64,000 nucleotides of DNA from Dolomedes plantarius (taxonomy: Eukaryota > Arthropoda > Arachnida > Araneae > Dolomedidae): contig OU015498.1 in NCBI GenBank assembly GCA_907164885.2, positions 94,065,233-94,129,232 of the forward strand. The letters are read 5' to 3'. Within the stretch, counting starts at the first letter, position 1, and each line of letters begins with the position of its first letter. Below the pieces are notes generated by a model. The model worked only from the letters and a program-made list of their open reading frames with translations. It ran no database searches and was not told where the DNA came from. Positions 24,301 to 34,556 of the stretch are shown in pieces. The position numbers and the translations under genes are program-made.

Positions 24301-26036
24301 TCAGCTGAGCCAGGGCCCGGGCAGAATAATACAGCGAGCCCCTCCTCACTCAATATTTGAACACTGTATACATTTTTTTAGTCATTTCTTATTTTAATCG
24401 GGCCCCCGCAAACCCGGGTTTCGGGGATTTTGTCAGCTGAGCCAGGGCCCGGGGCAAAATAATGCAGCGTACCCCTCCCCACTCAATATTTGAACACTGT
24501 ATACATTTTTTTAGTCATTTCTTATTTTAATTGGGCCCCCGGAAATCCGGGTTTCGGGGATTTTGTCAGCTGAGCCAGGGCCCGGGGCAAAATAATGCAG
24601 CGTACCCCTCCCCACTCAATATTTGAACACTGTATACATTTTTTTAGTCATTTCTTATTTTAATTGGGCCCCCGGAAACCCGGGTCTCGGGGATTTTGTC
24701 AGCTGAGCCAGGGCCCGGGGCAAAATAATGCAGCGTACCCCTCCACACTCAATATTTGAACACTGTATACATTTTTTTAGTCATTTCTTATTTTAATTGG
24801 GCCCCCGGAAATCCGGGTTTCGGGGATTTTGTCAGCTGAGCCAGGGCCCGGGCAGAATAATACAGCGAGCCCCTCCTCACTCAATATTTGAACACTGTAT
24901 ACATTTTTTTAGTCATTTCTTATTTTAATCGGGCCCCCGGAAACCCGGGTCTCGGGGATTTTGTCAGCTGAGCCAGGGCCCGGGGCAAATAATGCAGCGT
25001 GCCCCTCCCCACTCAATATTTGAACACTGTATACATTTTTTTAGTCATTTCTAATTTTAATTGGGCCCCCGGAAATCCGGGTTTCGGGGATTTTGTCAGC
25101 TTAGCCAGGGCCCGGGCAGAATAATACAGCGAGCCCCTCCTCACTGAATATTTGAACACTGTATACATTTTTTTAGTCATTTCTTATTTTAATCGGGCCC
25201 CCGGAAACCCGGGTCTCGGGGATTTTGTCAGCTGAGCCAGGGCTCGGGGCAAAATAATGCAGCGTGCCCCTCCCCACTCAATATTTGAACACTGTATACA
25301 TTTTTTTAGTCATTTCTTATTTTAATTGGGCCCCCGGAAATCCGGGTTTCGGGGATTTTGTCAGCTGAGCCAGGGCCCGCGCAGAATAATACAGCGAGCC
25401 CCTCCTCACTCAATATTTGAACACTGTATACATTTTTTTAGTCATTTCTTATTTTAATCGGGCCCCCGGAAACCCGGGTCTCGGGGATTTTGTCAGCTGA
25501 GCCAGGGCCCGGGGCAAAATAATGCAGCGTGCCCCTCCCCACTCAATATTTGAACACTGTATACATTTTTTTAGTCATTTCTTATTTTAATTGGGCCCCC
25601 GGAAATCCGGGTTTCGGGGATTTTGTCAGCTGAGCCAGGGCCCGGGCAGAATAATACAGAGAGCCCCTCCTCACTCAATATTTGAACACTGTATACATTT
25701 TTTTAGTCATTTCTTATTTTAATCGTGCCCCCGGAAACCCGGGTCTTGGGGATTTTGTCAGCTGAGCCAGGCCCCGGGGCAAAATAATGCAGTGTGCCCC
25801 TCCCCACTCAATATTTGAACACTGTATACATTTTTTTAGTCATTTTTTATTTTAATTGGGCCCCCGGAAATCCGGGTTTCGGGGATTTTGTCAGCTGAGC
25901 CAGGGACCGGGCAGAATAATACAGCGAGCCCCTCCTCACTCAATATTTGAACACTGTATACATTTTTTTAGTCATTTCTTGTTTTAATCGGGCCCCGAGG
26001 ATTTTGTCCCCCCTGCCCCACCCTGACGGCCGGCCT
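12348..26036. repeat. Satellite array, about 103 monomers of 132-133 bp, with inverted termini
   Basis: Every monomer has a GC-rich hairpin-prone block (ggcccccggaaa...ccgggt, then cggggattttgtc), 'agctgagccagggcccggg', 'caaaataatgcagcg', 'ccccactcaatatttgaaca', 'tgtatacatt' and an AT-rich 'agtcatttcttattttaat'. Measured starts of 'cggggattt' at 12481, 12614, 12747 and 12879 give periods of 133, 133 and 132. Two main types alternate: 'ggggcaaaataatgcagcg', and a 1-bp shorter 'gggcagaataatacagcg' with 'cctcctcac'. Rare variants recur at fixed offsets, showing higher-order repeats. The left flank begins CAGGGCCTCCGTCAG, and the right flank (reverse complement) reads CAGGCCGGCCGTCAG. The array holds no coding sequence. 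Confidence 0.95.
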
Positions 26037-26240
26037 GCTCTTGACTCTATAATATCTGAAAATCTCTGGAATTTACAGATATATAGGACGATGAGAAAGA
26101 ATCGGAAAAAAAAAGAAAAGCCCAACAGAAAAGTATAAGTTCTACTCATCTAAACATGCGAATTTTTTTCCCAATTGTGGAGTTTTGAATGTTAGAATTT
26201 CCACGTGATATGTTTTTCTAGAAACAATATCAAGCAAGTT
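26037..26240. other. Unique flank of the satellite
   Basis: Short overlapping frames on both strands here show no domain. Nothing recognisable. Confidence 0.4.
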
Positions 26241-26850
26241 TCCGCCCCCATGATATAGTCCAGGTGTGGGCAGACTTTACCAGCGTACGGGCTACTTCTA
26301 ATTTTTTCAAGGTGTTGCGGTCCACCCAGTGACGTAGGTGTGGTGAGCTAAAAAAAACGGTGTACAATATTTATTATAACGTAATAATAAATACGGAATA
26401 TGTGCTTACCTACATAACTACAAGAAACAAAATTTACTCTTTTAAAACCGCGTTTAAGCAAATCGCGTCGGTGTTTCACAAAATATATTTCTTTTAGTAT
26501 GCGCGTCTTAAGTTTTAGTAAAGGCGGTCACCCCAAAATGTCTTGGTGGTCCACCGGTTGATCAAGATCGACTTAATGACCACCCCTGATATAGTCGATA
26601 GCATCCTACTCTTCCATGCTGTGGCCTTGGGTTCGAATACCGAATAAGGCATGGTCGTTATCGTGATGTCCCTTCATAGGTAGCAACTTTGGCTCACCTA
26701 AAAAAGGTGCTCCCGAATTAAGGAAGTAGTTAGCAAGACTTCGCGGATCTACATGGGCCAAGTCAGGATACCCACCGTCAAGAAGACAAGTGCCTCCGCA
26801 TTGGGGAAAAAAATCAAGCAAGTAAGATTTAGGTGGGTTTCGTTGGCTGG
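26241..26850 (+). repeat. SINE family B, copy 2, interrupted in its A box
   Basis: The body after 26597 matches family B: 'tactcttccatgctgtgg', then B box GGGTTCGAATACC and 'cccttcatagg'. The A-box region 'catgatatagtc' lies before a 328-bp hAT MITE, and the rest resumes after it. Removing the MITE and one target duplication gives the same head layout as the copy at 2825-2970. The 3' boundary is approximate. Confidence 0.65.
26261..26588. mobile_element. hAT-type MITE, 328 bp, perfect 8-bp duplication
   Basis: The ends CAGGTGTGGGCAGACTT and (reverse complement) CAGGGGTGGTCATTAAG are inverted. The flanking duplication ATATAGTC at 26253-26260 and 26589-26596 is exact. It has no coding capacity. 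It sits inside the A box of a SINE. Confidence 0.9.
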
Positions 26851-26859
26851 GAAACATTT

Positions 26860-28025
26860 ATTATAATACATTTTCTTATCGGCATTTATAATGCAAGCTT
26901 GGGGAAAAGTGCTGAAAAAATTTGCCAACGCACGTAAGAAAAATCTCGTCAAAATGAATCTTTTAGAAGGATCTCTAATAAAGCACCTGACACACCTTTG
27001 TCCCCGCTGCAATTCATTTATTTTCTATTCATTTGGGATATTCCTTATTCAGATTTTCCTTACACATCCTTCGAATGAAAACCTTTCTGGTTGTCTTTCA
27101 ATGAATTCTTATCGAGCATGGCGTGCATTGTGAGTGAAACAAAGAAATATCTGAATCATATGACGACTGTGTGGGATGCCGTCATTTGAATAGAAATGTA
27201 ATTAGGGAAGTGTTATCACTCCCCGCAAGTGCAATAAAAAGGATAGTATTAAGAATGCATAATTAATCTGCACGAGAATTGTGAAATTATCTGTTTCCTC
27301 TATCTAATGATTCGCGATATAATTTTTCCTCTATCTGGGGGAAAGTTACTATGCCAGATCTATTTATTCACAAGGAAAAGAATCCGTGAGCTAATTTTAT
27401 TCAAAAGTGGATCAATGTTTCTAAAACTTTTGAATAAAGGTGCACAGTTTTTCCAAACAAGTTTGCTTTTAAAACCTTCCTGCTAAAAACGTTCTACAAA
27501 TATATCCGTTTTCGAAAAGGTTACTTTACGCCATTGTGCTTTTACGTAAACCCTGCATTGGCACTTTTTTTCTGCTGACCAAAAGAAATCAGAAAAGGAT
27601 TTTCGCGTTTACGAATAAAGACGACAAGCTTAAAAGCAGATTCTACAGTAAGTTGCAAAGTTTTTTTTCTCTAAAAACAAAGATGCAGTAGACGGATTAA
27701 GAAACTAATTATCCGTCCGATAATAAGTTAAAGTTTTCTAAAATAGAACTGGTATACCGAATGCACCCGACAGCTAAAATTGAAATTCCTGTAAAGGCGA
27801 AACTTTTTATTTAGACTTAATAAAACGCTCCTTCAACGTATCCAATACTCTCTCTTCTTTAGAAATATAACGTCTAGATGTCTAGAATGACTTTCCTGTT
27901 AAATAATAGCCTGTTGACCGTCAATCAATGTTATAAATACTTTATATGTCTTCTCTACGAAAATAAGCATTACGAGGAAGTTAATGTGTGCGATCAAAGA
28001 CAGATTTTTGTTAAGAACACCTAAA
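26860..28025. other. No gene seen
   Basis: No domain, repeat or RNA gene was recognised. The overlapping frames at 26606-27133 have no family resemblance. Confidence 0.4.
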
Positions 28026-28205
28026 GAGCCTGTTCACATAGGAGTCCGGTAGCGGAGGCGTTAAAGTATTGAAATATATTTTACCAATGACAAACCTCCA
28101 AACGATTAGCAACGACATTTTTAACGCCTATGATTGGTTTATTTCCGTCTCAGCGCCATCTTTCCTTTTACGCTTTCGCTATCGTATTCCTATGTGACTA
28201 TGCCC
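28026..28205. mobile_element. Harbinger-type MITE, about 180 bp
   Basis: The left end GAGCCTGTTCACATAGGAGT pairs with the right end (reverse complement GGGCATAGTCACATAGGA). It belongs to the same family as the MITE at 35149-35334, including 'aacgcctatgattggtttat'. The flanks suggest a TAA-type 3-bp duplication, now eroded. Confidence 0.75.
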
Positions 28206-28243
28206 TAATAGTAAGGCCTAGTATTGAATAGCCGGGAGACTAA

Positions 28244-28412
28244 GACCTTGTTCACGTTGCTTCTAGAGTGGAGCGTCAACGATAAAAAAATTTAACCAAT
28301 CACAGAGCTCAACGCAATGACTATGCGATACGCAAAACCAATCACAGGCTAGGTCAACAATCTCGGCGCAAACGTAGGAACACTAAGCTACGAAAGCAAT
28401 GCGAGCAAGGAC
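28244..28412. mobile_element. Harbinger-like MITE, second subfamily, 169 bp
   Basis: The left end GACCTTGTTCACGTTGCTT pairs with the right end (reverse complement GTCCTTGCTCGCATTGCTT). It is flanked by TAA and TTA. It carries the 'ccaatcacag' motif twice. It resembles the neighbouring family in layout but not in internal sequence. Confidence 0.65.
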
Positions 28413-29183
28413 TTAAAGAGTCATGCCAAATGGCTTACAGCTCTGGCATACGGTGCCAGGCACCCGTGGTATGGTGTGAGTTTTTGTTGACGTCCGTAAT
28501 CGGATTTGAAGTGTGAGTAACAGTCATCAAGTGGAAAAAAAAGATGACAAAAGAGCACAGTGAACTAGCACAGTGAACTAGCTCAGTGAACTAGCATGAA
28601 AATAAACTCACTGAATGTGAAGAACCACATCAAAATAGGTACTTTTCTGAGATTCTTCTTTTGGCGCGCCCCCCCCCCCCCCCCAAAAAAAAAAAAAAAA
28701 AGAAAAACCTTACCGAAAACGGAGAGTCGCTTTTTATCAGACAATATTTTTTTTTACGTCACCTATTCACTCACATTATTTCATAGTCATTCTCATGGCC
28801 TCTAACAGCTTCAGGCTCTAATTTCTACAAGGTTTTTAATCACAAAAAGGAAATAGTTTTTGGAGAAGAGGATATTATATTTTTTCCACACAAAATATTA
28901 TATGCTCTATTCAGACGATAGCGACGAATCAAAAAAAACCAAAGACACAAAATAACATCTGTAAGAAGAAATTGTAATTAAACACAAGAATAAATAATTA
29001 AAGATATTTTATTTGGTAATTATTAAAAAATCAAGAACCATGGTTTTTGATTTTGTCACTGTAATTCCCATTTATAGACCATATATTTTATTAAAAACTG
29101 AGAAATACTTCATCCATAAATACATAATATAACATAAAACAAAAAATACATAACACGAAACATAAAAAATATTGATGAGTTTC
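28413..29183. other. No gene; short tandem repeat and homopolymer block
   Basis: A 13-bp unit (CAGTGAACTAGCA) occurs three times at 28558-28596. A run of about 16 C directly abuts a run of about 18 A near 28669-28701. No coding sequence can be supported. Confidence 0.6.
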
Positions 29184-29350
29184 TGTTGTGCCTGGCGGCG
29201 ACTATGAGAGAGATATAGAGCCCACACCGGTATTTATTACTATCTTTTTTTTCGGACAGTGCGTAGAGATGAGTTCACGAATAAGCACTTGTTCTGCTTT
29301 CAATCTCTGCTCATTCACTCAGTATAAATATTAACAAGGATGAATATGTA
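29184..29350 (+). repeat. Partial LTR related to the Gypsy 5' LTR at 34304
   Basis: It starts with TGTTGTGCCTGGC and shares 'ctatgagaga', a T-run followed by 'gacagtg', and 'tcaatctctgctcattcact' with the LTR at 34304-34545. The second half diverges. It is either a solo LTR fragment or a related subfamily. No second LTR or coding sequence is attached. Confidence 0.55.
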
Positions 29351-29369
29351 AAATTGTTTTTTCTTTTGA

Positions 29370-29560
29370 TATCGTGTTTTTGCGTGCGGTCGAGTAAATT
29401 AAAAAAAAGTTCGTATAACTGCTAAAATAGTGTAGGATTCAAAACAGAAAAAAAGAAAGGTTCTTGACAAAGTTCTCGATCAAAGATAGATCGAGATTAC
29501 ACAGGCGCAGTCGACAGGATGTGAGCTGGGTAGTGATATTATATTCTCTAACATCTGGAT
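29370..29560. repeat. Unclassified dispersed repeat, copy 1
   Basis: It matches 42217-42410 in order: a gtcgagtaaa/atcgtgtaaa block, 'agttcgtataactgct', 'ttgacaaagttctcgatcaa' and 'agatagat'. In both places it lies just beyond Gypsy-derived sequence. Its class is unknown. Confidence 0.5.
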
Positions 29561-30149
29561 TAAGAGTTTAATCAGTAATTCATCAATTTATCGGCCAAAG
29601 TCGGCAAGTTTTGTAAATTTCTGCACTGGAGGATCGTCTGAGAATTTCAGATATAATCTTCGCTATCAAAAACCTTTAATTAGAAGGCGTGTGAATTGTT
29701 GCCGAAGAATGTGGCGTAATGGAAACCCCAGTTTTAAATATAATAGAACGTAATATAATTATAAGAGTATAAAAAAGTTGAACGGTTTTTTAAGCAGTTC
29801 ATAAACTCTAAGATAGACGATCGGAGGACGCTAAGAAAAAGAGCAGTTTAAACAATTGGAGTTGACAGGAGCTCCATATGTCAACACAGATTCAGAAAAT
29901 GTTCAAAATAGTGGCGTGAAGTATGGATCTTTAATTATTTTCATTGCATATGTAAAAGCAGTGACTATTCCATGGCTTACTCAACCGGAATTCTAGAACC
30001 TGTTTTACACCGCTCTAGAACGCGTTCAATTGCTCGGAAAACAAAAATTCTGAACAATCGAATTAAGAAAAATACCTCTTTTTAAAAATAAATTTGATAA
30101 TTCAGTTTTATGATTATCAATTTATTTCAACAATTTCTTGCACATACAA
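29561..30149. other. No gene seen
   Basis: AT-rich sequence without recognisable features. Confidence 0.4.
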
Positions 30150-30392
30150 CAAGTTTTTCACACTCACGTTGTTCACCTCCAGTGGATTCCTTCCCATGTG
30201 GCTATTCTTGGCAATGAGGCTGCGGACAAATTATTGGCTAAGGAGGAGTGTGAGACTACGTCATTCTCCAGCTCTTCTCTCACTTACCGTGAATTATATT
30301 CGGTCAGAAAGGCCATAGATAATATCTCTTGGGTGATCTCCCCATCCATCACTGGTACAAGAGGAGTCTTCCTGCTACTCCCCTTTTCCTAA
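30150..30392 (+). pseudogene. RNase H fragment of a non-LTR retrotransposon
   Basis: The frame encodes VHLQWIPSHVAILGNEAADK, the C-terminal catalytic part of a non-LTR RNase H (the Asp of AADK is the metal ligand), followed by about 50 residues of linker (YRELYSVRKAID). RT and the first half of RNase H are missing upstream. It is an isolated fragment, in the opposite orientation to the larger copy near 8 kb. Confidence 0.75.
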
Positions 30393-30408
30393 AACGTGAT
30401 AGAAGCTC

Positions 30409-30804
30409 CTAATTGCACTCTGTAGGCTTGCTACTGGACACCTCAGGAGCCTTTCTTTTGACAGGGGAATAACGGTCCTCTTCATCTGCACCTAATGCCG
30501 TGTCCAGCAGGCCTTCCCGGAGCCCATTTTGGAATGTCTGGGCCTTACCACAGAAGATCTTACCACAAATCCTCTTCTTGAACTTGATTTTGCCCGATTC
30601 ATCCTCATGGATCTCATCTGAATTTATATTCGGATGCCAGAGGATTAGCAACAACAGCAACATACAACAAGTGCGTAATGAATAACATGTAATAGTAGTT
30701 TGTGTTAACGTCGTTCTTCTTTTCGTAGATACTAAATCACTAATAATTTTCAAACATAAAAGCATTTTCGGATCACACGCATCTTTCAGACCACTCCAGA
30801 GCAC
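30409..30804 (-). pseudogene. Probable Tigger/jerky-type transposase C-terminal relic
   Basis: The start of this frame, near 30800 on the minus strand, reads LKIISDLVSTKRRTTLTQTTIT. That pattern (KIRDL..KKR..lKQTTI) is typical of the extreme C terminus of pogo/Tigger transposases. The remaining 95 residues, including ESGKIKFKKRICGKIFCGKAQ, match nothing I know and may be unrelated sequence read through. There is no ATG start. Inverted-end-like sequence at 31185-31262 may be the other end of the same deleted element. Confidence 0.4.
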
Positions 30805-31184
30805 TCTCTAAACACTGAAAAGTTTCATTATTAGATGGTACAATGATATTTTCTTTTTCACTCTCTTTCTCTATTTATATTTTTCCCTCGATAGAAATTC
30901 TATTTCGTCATCGTTCGAAATTGGGAATTTTGCATCGCCTGCATGACAATTTAACCACCCCTCGACATGTGCTTCATTGCATTCTTCACATGTAGAAACA
31001 TAATTAATTGCTTATTGTAATAATTTCTGTTCGAGAATAATCGTAAATTTCTGGAAACAATGCGTTACCAGTCTAATTTTACCTGTACTACGCACCTTTC
31101 TGCTATACAGTCGAAAAAAATACGCTCGTACACACGTTTGAAGTGCTCTTTGTAAAAAAACAAAATAAAAATTCGTTTTACCAA

Positions 31185-31262
31185 ATATTTTATTTCTGTT
31201 GTGCGAACTGCATTATTGAGAATCCGGATAATTGAGATCCAGATAATGGAGTTTCTATTGTA
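31185..31262. repeat. Tigger/pogo-type terminal sequence
   Basis: The reverse complement reads CAATAGAAACTCCATTATCT followed by 'ggatctcaattatccgg', which resembles Tigger-family ends (a TCGATTATCCGG-type motif). No matching opposite end was found. Confidence 0.4.
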
Positions 31263-31879
31263 CGTTGATATTTTGATTAATGAGCATGAAATTAAAGCGA
31301 TAAGCGACGGTGGAACACTAATTCCCAGTTTGCATTCCTCTTACGTATGAAATTTAGAAATGAACGGGCATGGGAAAGTAATTAATTTAACTTCCACGCT
31401 TTCGGAGAGCAAATTGAAGCACAAATAAATCAGTAGGATATTTCATTTTATTTTGAATTCTAGCAGTCACGAAACACCAAATTTTTGATTCACTGGAAGT
31501 AATTGCGTCTGTGACAAATGAATCGAAAGTTTCTTGTTTAATAACCCCAAGTATTTATGAAACACTGATCGAAGCCAATAGTGATAGTGCTTTTATGACT
31601 TTGAATCCAGTTCAATCGGCGATAGGAAAACAGATTACTCATGCACATCTTCCAAGATGCAGACGGCTCCTGCTTGTGGCGCCGAAAAGAATGACAGCTG
31701 TGAATTATCGGATCGCAAATATAAACAGGAAACGGAAAGTTTCCACGTTGACAAGTACGTACAGAATAATTTGCAAATAAATTTGGAGAAGGGCGAAGGA
31801 GGAAGACTATCGTGCAAACTGTTGATGATAAACAAGAAACTAAAGTGCTATACTCAGAATCGTTGAAATGGGAGGAAGA
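31263..31879. other. No certain gene; possible upstream part of a Gypsy fragment
   Basis: Overlapping frames exist on both strands (31511-31945). No motif can be named. Its position just upstream of integrase sequence suggests it could be degraded pol. Confidence 0.3.
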
Positions 31880-33430
31880 ACACGAAAAATGCAGCACTTT
31901 AGAGGCCATATGAAAGAATTTAAAATTGTCTCGATCGACGGACATTTTTCATAGGGATAAAATGTTAGAAGAAACAGTTATGCAACTTTTTGCCTTATGA
32001 TAGAAAAAATAAAGTGTTACACTTAGCACATAAATCGGTTTTCAGGAGTCTCATGGGAGTACGGAAAACGAAAGGAAGAATATGATAAACTTTCCTATGG
32101 CTAGCAACGGCAAAAGACACAGTGGAAGGTTTTAATACAGGGATTCCCAACGGGGTGCAGGTGGACCTCTTGGGGGTCGATGGAAGTTTAAAAAGGGCCT
32201 TTAGTAATCCAGAGGTCTATGGGGGTCGATGATACATTTTTCTGTTTTAAAATTTAATTTACTTTTTTAGGAATGTAATAATTAGATAATAATATCCGTT
32301 TTAATATTATAAATACAGATTTACATAGGACGGAGTGATCCTACTATCTAAAGTCGAATGTTATGACACTTTTGTATGTGTGTCGAATGAAATAATATTA
32401 TAATTACATATAAGTCAGCAAAATTATTTAGTAAAATATTTATATTCGTTATAACAGTTATTGTGACTATACGATGATAAGCAATTTCAGGCCAAACATT
32501 AGAAAATTGTATCAATGTATCGAGCACAAACACCACATTAATTAAAATCGAACTTTTTTGCAATTACAATCTGTGTATCTGAAATCTTGTTTATATTTGT
32601 GAAATTAAAAATGAAAATAGTACAAAAATAATAAAACATAAACCTAATGAACCACTTTTTCTAATTTTTTGTTCATATTCTTAGTCAAATTGTTATCTTT
32701 AAGTGTTTTATGTGCAATTATTAGTAATATAATTATGTGGTATGCTGAAAATTATAGAGAAAAATGTGAGGGGGTCGATAGAGAAAATCATTCTCTTAAA
32801 AGGGATCGATGCAGGAAAAAGGTTGGGAACCACTGTTCTAATATATGTGAAGACTGTCACCTTAAGAAGTTAGTAAGATTACGGATAGCGCTCCAATCAC
32901 TGCGATGGCAAGACAATTTTTACACTTCGAAGTAGTGGATATCGATATCATCAGGCCTTTTCAACCACCTTTGGTTAGAGGTCACCGATATGTACATCTA
33001 CTTCATCAACATACTGGTTGGCCTAACGCCATACTTCTCAAGACGCTAACAGCAGCAAGAGCAACGTGTGAAGCTCTGCTTGAAATTTTTACAAGTACAG
33101 GAATTTCCAATATTATCGCTAGTGATTGTAGTATAAACTTCGGGTCGAGTTTAAATTAAGAATTTATTAGACTAATCGGTAGTTCTCCGGGCTTATCAAC
33201 CTCCGAATAATAGCCTAGTGGAAAGGCGGGACGTCGTCCTCGAATATATGTTACACCATGGCATAAGAGCAGATCTTAGTAATTGGGATTGAGATAGTTA
33301 TTTTTATTGTGGGCTTACTGGGAGATACCTAACTGTACAACGGCCCTATCATCATTTCGACTTATATATGGTTCCAACTCATGTATGTATGTATGGTACT
33401 TCTGTTATGGAAAAGAAACTAAAGACCTAT
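31880..33430 (+). pseudogene. Ty3/Gypsy integrase fragment, interrupted by a hAT element
   Basis: Before 32138 the sequence encodes the zinc-finger His part (LAHKS, then GVRKTKGRI). After the hAT insert it resumes with CEDCH. The catalytic core follows in the 32905-33159 frame: VDIDII (first Asp), HQHTGWPNAILLKTLTA, IIASDCS (second Asp), then NSLVERRD near 33215 (third acidic residue), just past a stop at 33157-33159. A degenerate C-terminal stretch resembling 'TTG.SP.eLvYG' ends near 33390. The many stops make it nonfunctional. This copy is of a different lineage from the 34.3-kb element. Confidence 0.7.
32138..32835. mobile_element. hAT-type nonautonomous element, 698 bp
   Basis: The ends CAGGGATTCCCAAC and (reverse complement) CAGTGGTTCCCAACC are inverted. 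The flanks TTTTAATA (32130-32137) and TTCTAATA (32836-32843) are an 8-bp duplication with one mismatch. It interrupts the integrase zinc finger of a Gypsy fragment. It contains 'gggggtcgat' motifs near both ends and no transposase. Confidence 0.8.
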
Positions 33431-33539
33431 TAGCCATTTTAAAATCAACATAGGCAGTAGGTTATTTACAAATGCCCATAAAATCAATCGGGTTACGATG
33501 GACGTCATTAATAGCAGGTAAAAAAAATCAAAAATCGTA

Positions 33540-33870
33540 TGAGGATTATTTAACCAACGCTCTTCGTGCAAGAAAGTTCAGGTGGGGGAAACACGCTTGG
33601 TATATCATAGAACTAGTGGCGAGTGCTATAGTTTGGAATCCAAAAACGTAATTTTAAAATTTGGAACTACAATAGAAGTAATTACCGATCACAATCCCCC
33701 AGACTTCTATGACCAAAGGAACACCCCAGTTAACAACATTTAAATGATGGGCTTTAGCACTTCAAAATAACGATATATCCGTTTTCCACTGTCCACGAGT
33801 GAAACTGGTTAAATTATTTTGATGCGTCTTACAGTTGATGAATAACTACACCTGGACATACAAACTGTTT
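33540..33870 (+). pseudogene. Ty3/Gypsy RNase H fragment, out of normal order
   Basis: About 33590-33640 encodes a Y..IE....AIVW-like helix. EVITDHNP, the TDH segment of Gypsy RNase H, follows, and then WALALQNNDISVFHCP near 33760, in shifted frames. In intact Gypsy pol, RNase H precedes integrase; here it follows it. The piece is therefore either rearranged or from another copy. Confidence 0.65.
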
Positions 33871-34303
33871 TTTTCCTGGAACTGTTTTGGAACTATTTAT
33901 ATTTAATGTTTTAGTTTTGTTTCTTTCTCAGTTGCAGTATTTTACAAATGTTGATTTATAGCTGTTTTATGTGGTATCCAGTATGGTAAGCTATACACGT
34001 CTTTTTTGATTTTGTAACTTTAGTTCCTGATGATTTAGGAGTGTTACGTTGTCATTTCCGTGTTCAAATATGAAAGTGGCTGGTCGTTTAATTATTTTAA
34101 GGCTTATTCAAAGAAAATTATGTAGCTCCAGATACAGTTCATTATGACTGTGTATAATGTTATGATTGTGAATAATTCGTGGTTATTATCATTATTGTAC
34201 TGAAATACAGTAAATTTAATGATGCGCATGGAGGACACCTGGAAAATGATTGTCAGATGTGTGATTGCACATTGCAGCAGCAACCATGATCTTGGGGGAT
34301 CAG
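33871..34303. other. No gene seen
   Basis: AT-rich sequence just upstream of the Gypsy 5' LTR. Confidence 0.4.
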
Positions 34304-34545
34304 AGTTGTACCTGGCACCCTCTATGAGAGAAAACGCCAGTTTTTTTTCTTGACATTGTTTGGGAGTGCGTTCAATCTATGCTCACTTACTGAGTGAAAA
34401 TACTAACAAATGTGTTGCATTTCCATTCTATGTATGGCAACAGCCACTTCTTGTTGTGATGTGTTCAGCTAATAAAAGAGTAGCGCAGCATTCTAGAATG
34501 GTGTCTTTTATTAAAGTAAACTTCAAATATAACAGTTATAACAGT
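34304..34545 (+). repeat. Gypsy 5' LTR, about 240 bp
   Basis: It begins AGTTGTACCTGGCACC (the canonical TG is probably mutated to AG) and ends just before the primer site. An AATAAA signal lies at about 34472. Its first half matches the LTR fragment at 29184. Boundaries are accurate to a few bases. Confidence 0.65.
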
Positions 34546-34556
34546 TGGCGACGAGG
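34546..34556 (+). other. Primer binding site, tRNA-Ser type
   Basis: TGGCGACGAGG lies directly after the LTR. It is complementary to the 3' end of a serine tRNA whose acceptor stem starts GACGAGG, including the CCA end. This is the kind of primer used by Mag-lineage elements (established knowledge; tRNA identity inferred). Confidence 0.7.

Noticed and set aside
12400..25900. CENP-B box within the satellite
   Set aside because: No match to the known box pattern was seen in the monomer. A centromeric role cannot be claimed from sequence alone.
12348..26036. CRISPR-like array
   Set aside because: The units are contiguous monomers of 132-133 bp without unique spacers, in a eukaryotic setting.
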